Assembly: GCA_016302405.1 (NCBI GenBank)
Contig: JAEDNR010000038.1
Span: 1-17,076, forward strand
DNA from: Oscillospiraceae bacterium
GTDB taxonomy: Bacteria > Bacillota > Clostridia > Oscillospirales > Oscillospiraceae
Direction: 5' to 3'
DNA length: 17,076 nucleotides
Part shown: positions 13,515 through 17,076 of the stretch, piece after piece
Layout of the letters: each line of letters begins with the position of its first letter
Numbering within the stretch: position 1 is the stretch's first letter
Made by a program: the position numbers and the translations under genes
Notes under the pieces: generated by a model
What the model was told of the DNA's origin: nothing
Seen by the model: the letters and a program-made list of their open reading frames with translations, nothing else
Database searches by the model: none

Positions 13515-15641
13515 TTACATCAGAGGCTCCATGCCGAGAACGGGATGGCCCTTTTCGGTCAGCCAGTTCAGCAGCTCCTCGCAGTCGGTGGTAATGGTCT
13601 CGTCGGCAACCATATCGGTGAAGTTATCCACACCGTACAGCTCCTTGGCAGTGGCGTTCAGCTTCTCCGCCACGTCATCCTTCAGCTCCTTGGGCATCCA
13701 GACGATCCGCTCAATGCCGCCCTCAGCGGAAATGAACTTCTTGGAGGAGATGAAGTGACGGCCATGACCCATATAGCCGGGGGTCTGAACACCGCCGCCG
13801 GTGCAGGAGGCCAGCTCGCCGAAGGTCATACCGGCGGGGGTCATGCCCTTGTATTCCCGGTTCACCACGATGAAGCCGTTGGACATGGGCTCGATGCCGC
13901 AGATGCACTCGAAGCAGCCGCAGGAGGTCATGGGATCCTCCAGGATGGAGTACAGGGTGACGTTCTCCACGGCGCCGTGGGTAGCCTCGGCCACAGCCTT
14001 GTTGACGGTCTCATAGCGGCCGGTGCGCTCGTCCAGGCAGCCCTCCTTGAAGATGGGCTGGCAGGGACCGTTGGGGTTCAGCTCGTTGGTAGCCTTGGCA
14101 TCCAGCCAGGACACTGCGCCGCACAGGCCCAGACGCTCGGGAGTGACCACGCAGCAGTGGGCGGGGGCGAAGGACTGGCACAGGATGCAGGTGTAGTAGC
14201 GGTCCACGGCTTCGTCGGTCATGGAAGCCAGACGGTCGTCACGCTGGTTGTACCGGGGCATAGCCACCTCGTCGCGGAATTTCTCCGCCTGGGCAGCGTC
14301 GGTGATCAGGGTGATCTGGCACTTGTCCACAACGGCGTCAAACTCGTCCATGATCATGAAGTACAGGACCTCGGCGAAGTGCTTTATCCGCAGGCCGGCA
14401 TCGAAGGCGGCGTTGGATACACGGATCCGGACCTGGTTGCGCTGGCCGGTGTGCATGACACCTTCCATGTAGTTAAACCATGCGTGGATCTTCCGCTCGA
14501 TAACGGACTCAAAGTCGGTCTGCATCTTCTTGCCGGCCACTTCGATGTAGGTAGCCAGAGCCAGATCCTTGGCGTCGGTGAAGTCGGGGCCGATGATGGA
14601 GATCTTGTGATCCTCCACCTCGGACAGGTCGCGCATCATTACCAGCTCGGCGGTGGGATTCTTGCTGGACCAGATCTCGTTGTGCATGTCGGCCTTCCGG
14701 ATGACTTCGCCCTCGAAAGCGGCGGCGAAAGCCACGGGGATGGGCAGTTCCTTAACCTTGATCTTAATGTTCCGCAGCTCCAGGGACTTCTTCACGGTGT
14801 CGTTGTGGTCGCACACGGACTCCAGAGCGCCGGGAACCTGGTTTTCGCCCAGGTCAATGTCCACCACCACAGGGAAGCCCAGGGCGATGGCGCCGGCACC
14901 GGCGGAGACCACCACGGCGTCAATGGCGCCAAAGGTGTTCACGAAGGCGGGAACACGGTTCTTGGTGTAGTCCAGCAGGCCCGCCAGGTCGCCGGGCTGA
15001 ATGTTGCCGAAGATCAGAGCGGCACGGATGGCAACGGTGACAACGTGGATGACGGAGGTCACGTCATGGCCCAGGGGGATGACACGGAACTCCAGGCCCA
15101 TCTTCACACCGGCCTCAGCGCACTGCTCGATGACATCGCCCACCAGGAAGGTCATGATGCCCTTGGACTGGTAGTCCTTAACCACCTTGCCAACCTCGGC
15201 GGCGGTGTCAGCCTTGCCGAGAACCACGGCAACGCCGGGAATATCGCCGGTGACCAGGGGCACGCCCAGGGAGCGGATGATGGGATCGGGGACAAAGCCG
15301 ATACCGGTTTCGCCGGCATAGGGGTCGCCGCCCTCTACGTACTTGAGGCCCTCAATGATTTCCGCGCCCACGGCGGTGGCAAGACCGGCGTTCAGCGCCT
15401 GACCCAGGTCCTCCTGATTGGTAATCAGAGATTTAAGCACGCCCACGCAGGCGGGCAGGTCGCCCAGGGTCTTCACCTTTACGCCGGTAGCGGCGTAGAT
15501 GGTGGGGAAGAAATAGGCAGTGTCGGGGAAAGCGATTTCCTTGTCCGCGCCGTATTTGGCAATGGCATTGTTGACCGCGCCCTCAGTCAGGCCGGCAACC
15601 GCGTTGGAACCGCCGTAGATCAGATCGGTTAATACGCTCAT
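13515..15641 (-). CDS. acsB: CO-methylating acetyl-CoA synthase (CODH/ACS alpha subunit)
   Basis: Condenses CO, the methyl group of the corrinoid protein and CoA into acetyl-CoA, the key step of the Wood-Ljungdahl pathway; cytosolic, normally bound to CO dehydrogenase. It has 708 residues against about 729 in Moorella thermoacetica. A-cluster ligands are complete: Cys485, Cys488, Cys497 and Cys507 for the [4Fe-4S] cluster and bridging nickel, and Cys574-Gly575-Cys576 for the distal nickel. Spacings equal those of the Moorella enzyme (506, 509, 518, 528, 595, 597; from memory), with a constant offset of 21, so the shortening is N-terminal to the A-cluster. The N-terminal domain that contacts CO dehydrogenase is still present. 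GGGAGG lies nine bases before the ATG. No CO dehydrogenase gene is inside the window. Confidence 0.97.
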   Translation of the reverse strand: MSVLTDLIYGGSNAVAGLTEGAVNNAIAKYGADKEIAFPDTAYFFPTIYAATGVKVKTLGDLPACVGVLKSLITNQEDLGQALNAGLATAVGAEIIEGLKYVEGGDPYAGETGIGFVPDPIIRSLGVPLVTGDIPGVAVVLGKADTAAEVGKVVKDYQSKGIMTFLVGDVIEQCAEAGVKMGLEFRVIPLGHDVTSVIHVVTVAIRAALIFGNIQPGDLAGLLDYTKNRVPAFVNTFGAIDAVVVSAGAGAIALGFPVVVDIDLGENQVPGALESVCDHNDTVKKSLELRNIKIKVKELPIPVAFAAAFEGEVIRKADMHNEIWSSKNPTAELVMMRDLSEVEDHKISIIGPDFTDAKDLALATYIEVAGKKMQTDFESVIERKIHAWFNYMEGVMHTGQRNQVRIRVSNAAFDAGLRIKHFAEVLYFMIMDEFDAVVDKCQITLITDAAQAEKFRDEVAMPRYNQRDDRLASMTDEAVDRYYTCILCQSFAPAHCCVVTPERLGLCGAVSWLDAKATNELNPNGPCQPIFKEGCLDERTGRYETVNKAVAEATHGAVENVTLYSILEDPMTSCGCFECICGIEPMSNGFIVVNREYKGMTPAGMTFGELASCTGGGVQTPGYMGHGRHFISSKKFISAEGGIERIVWMPKELKDDVAEKLNATAKELYGVDNFTDMVADETITTDCEELLNWLTEKGHPVLGMEPLM

Positions 15642-15799
15642 GATATAATTCCTCCCGAGTAATTTATTTCAGTCAGCCGGAAAGGCGGGCTGTAAGCGAC
15701 AGAGTAAGGATACTGTGCAGGAAGTGAAAAAATGCACAGGGCCGGGAGGGAGGTTCCCTCCCGGCCGAAAGTTTGCAGGGATTCAGGACTGTACTTTCA
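15642..15799 (-). other. Structured 158-bp spacer between the acsC-acsE fusion and acsB
   Basis: This gap contains the terminator-like hairpin at 15740-15766, an adjacent 7-bp hairpin (15713-15719 with 15733-15739) and the acsB ribosome binding site (15651-15656). I found no convincing promoter, so acsB is probably reached by partial read-through or by a weak promoter. Confidence 0.5.
15727..15766 (-). terminator. Terminator-like hairpin between fusion gene and acsB
   Basis: A perfect 12-bp GC-rich stem (15740-15751 with 15755-15766) with a three-base loop. On the minus strand a TTTTTT run follows, but only seven bases after the stem, so termination may be incomplete and set the ratio of the two products. 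Confidence 0.65.
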
Positions 15800-17076
15800 T
15801 TACAGCAGGTCGGGGCGGTCGCCCAGATAGCTGTCGGAGTACAGGGTATGGTTCTTGAAGATGTCGCAGGACTTGATGGTCTCCATCAGCCGCAGGTCGC
15901 AGGGGTTCACGATGGCGGAGGTCAGACCCTGCATCATAGCCATGGCAACCAGGGCGGAGTCCATGATGGGACGGACCTTCTTGGGCGCGCCGTTAGAGTT
16001 GTTGGACAGACCGCCGGTGGACTTGAGGCCCTCGTCGGAGAACATCTTGATGGCGTTCAGCACGTCCATCTGCTTGTCCTGCATGCCCTTGACCACCAGG
16101 AACAGGGGGTCAAACCACAGGTCGGTGGCTTCCATGCCGTGGGCCAGGCCACGCTCCAGCATGTTCCGGCAGTGCATCATACGCTCCTCGTTGTCCTTGG
16201 CAATGCCGTCGGCGGAGCAAAGGGCGATACAGATGGCGTCGTTGGCAGCGGCCAGGTCGATGTTGCCGATACGGGAGCCAGCGTCGGCGGAGTTCACGAT
16301 GGGCTTGCCGTTGGTCCGGTTATAGACCTTGATACCGGCTTCGATGGCCTTCTTGTTGGCGGTGTCGAGAGCCAGAGGCACGTTGTTGAAGTTCTCCTGC
16401 AGCAGTTTGACCGCCCACATCATGCGCTCGGGGCCGTCCTTCTCGGCAGGTCCGATGTTCACGTCCAGGTAGGTGGCACCGGCAGCGATCTGCTCGGCGG
16501 CACGCTTCAGGATGGGAGCGGGATCCCGCTCGTCCATGGCCCGGCGGATGACGGGGGAGATGCAGTGGATCCGCTCGCCGATGGTGACGAAGGTGGGAGA
16601 CTCGGGGTTGTGGCCGCCGTACTTGACGCCCATATCAACAACCTCGATGGCGGGCACCTTGGTGGCCAGCAGCTCGTCGAAGGTCAGCTCCTTGACTTCT
16701 TCGGCGGGAGCGGCAGCGGCCTTGGCGGCAGCCTCGGCAGCGGCGGCCTTGGCGGCAGCCTCATACTCCTTGTCCTTCATGTACTTGGGCAGCTGGACAG
16801 CCTCGGTAGGACCGACGACCACGTTCCAGCCGGGGAGCTTCTCCTGGATCTCGCCCTTCATGACGGCAACCTTGCCGGGGATGATCAGGGTGCGGTTCTT
16901 GATCTTGTTCTCAATGTCCAGGGTCTCGAAGGTCTTCTTGACGGTGGAGGAGGAGAACTTGCCGGCGGCCCAGGCAGTCAGAACGGACATACCGGAGGCG
17001 TCGGTGATGATCAGGTTCACAGGCTGGTTGCTGCGCTCCAGCTCGCCGGAGACCAGGAAGTAGGTCAGGGCGAAGT
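15800..17076 (-). CDS. AcsC-AcsE fusion: corrinoid iron-sulfur protein large subunit C-terminus joined to methyl-THF methyltransferase (N-terminus outside window)
   Basis: One uninterrupted frame runs from the window edge to the stop at 15800. The first about 105 visible residues match the cobamide-binding C-terminal domain of the CFeSP large subunit (AcsC): LTYFLVSGELE, SVLTAWAAGKF, LIIPGKVAVMKGE, GWNVVVGPTEA. After an Ala/Glu/Lys-rich linker (about 16690-16765) comes a complete AcsE-type methyltransferase (16591 to the stop): TIGERI, RAMDERDPAPIL, YLDVNIGPA, DTANKKAIEAGI, FDPLFLVV, GGLSNNSNG and AMAMMQGLTSAIVNPCD. These include the conserved Asp and Asn positions that bind the pterin. The protein would bind methyl-tetrahydrofolate and pass its methyl to the tethered corrinoid for AcsB. 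In Moorella the two are separate proteins. The GTG at 17020 is internal. The [4Fe-4S] domain expected at the N-terminus is not visible. Confidence 0.9.
   Translation of the reverse strand, partial: FALTYFLVSGELERSNQPVNLIITDASGMSVLTAWAAGKFSSSTVKKTFETLDIENKIKNRTLIIPGKVAVMKGEIQEKLPGWNVVVGPTEAVQLPKYMKDKEYEAAAKAAAAEAAAKAAAAPAEEVKELTFDELLATKVPAIEVVDMGVKYGGHNPESPTFVTIGERIHCISPVIRRAMDERDPAPILKRAAEQIAAGATYLDVNIGPAEKDGPERMMWAVKLLQENFNNVPLALDTANKKAIEAGIKVYNRTNGKPIVNSADAGSRIGNIDLAAANDAICIALCSADGIAKDNEERMMHCRNMLERGLAHGMEATDLWFDPLFLVVKGMQDKQMDVLNAIKMFSDEGLKSTGGLSNNSNGAPKKVRPIMDSALVAMAMMQGLTSAIVNPCDLRLMETIKSCDIFKNHTLYSDSYLGDRPDLL

Noticed and set aside
13545..15632. Long plus-strand open frame opposite acsB
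   Set aside because: Shadow of acsB, whose cysteine ligands and spacing leave no doubt about the real strand.
17018..17020. GTG as start codon of a stand-alone methyltransferase gene
   Set aside because: The frame is open and matches AcsC upstream of it to the window edge, and the 140 residues after it are AcsC and linker, not methyltransferase.

Overview
The window is about 17 kb of a GC-rich bacterial chromosome. It most likely comes from an anaerobic Firmicute of the Clostridia, probably a gut Oscillospirales relative. The reasons are an acetogen-type acetyl-CoA synthase with a RACo-type corrinoid activase, a clostridial-type pyruvate phosphate dikinase, a YmfF/YmfH-like peptidase pair, strong GGAGG ribosome binding sites and textbook TTGACA-17-TATAAT promoters. 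The genus cannot be fixed from the sequence alone.

Positions 1-5172, plus strand: the C-terminal 541 residues of pyruvate phosphate dikinase end in a strong terminator. Next is an AT-rich CPBP/CAAX-type membrane protease gene that looks horizontally acquired, then about 1.16 kb without a credible gene but full of inverted repeats. Inside that stretch lies a perfect promoter, followed by a repeat element and a MATE efflux transporter gene.

Positions 5375-6360, minus strand: a consensus promoter drives a two-gene operon of a cysteine-rich DUF3795 protein and a small kinase-like protein. A palindromic repeat element sits upstream of that promoter.

Positions 6603-10438, minus strand: in transcription order these are a tRNA-Val(GAC) with its own promoter and terminator, a non-catalytic M16 subunit (YmfF-like), a catalytic M16 subunit (YmfH-like, overlapping by ATGA), and lgt with an acidic tail. 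A strong terminator closes the unit. Positions 10487-10769 hold two tandem copies of the same repeat family found at 3659 and 6431.

Positions 10818-17076, minus strand: this is a Wood-Ljungdahl pathway (acs) cluster. In transcription order it holds an AcsC-AcsE fusion running off the window edge, acsB with every A-cluster ligand, a RACo/AcsV reductive activator of the corrinoid protein, and a DUF3786 protein. Terminator-like hairpins follow the fusion gene and acsB, and RACo has its own promoter. The pathway logic is methyl transfer from methyl-tetrahydrofolate to the corrinoid protein (fusion protein), assembly of acetyl-CoA (AcsB), and rescue of oxidised cobalt (RACo).

The most notable observation is that fusion. 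The cobamide-binding C-terminal domain of the corrinoid iron-sulfur protein large subunit continues in frame, through an Ala/Glu/Lys-rich linker, into a complete methyl-tetrahydrofolate methyltransferase domain. In model acetogens these are two separate proteins.
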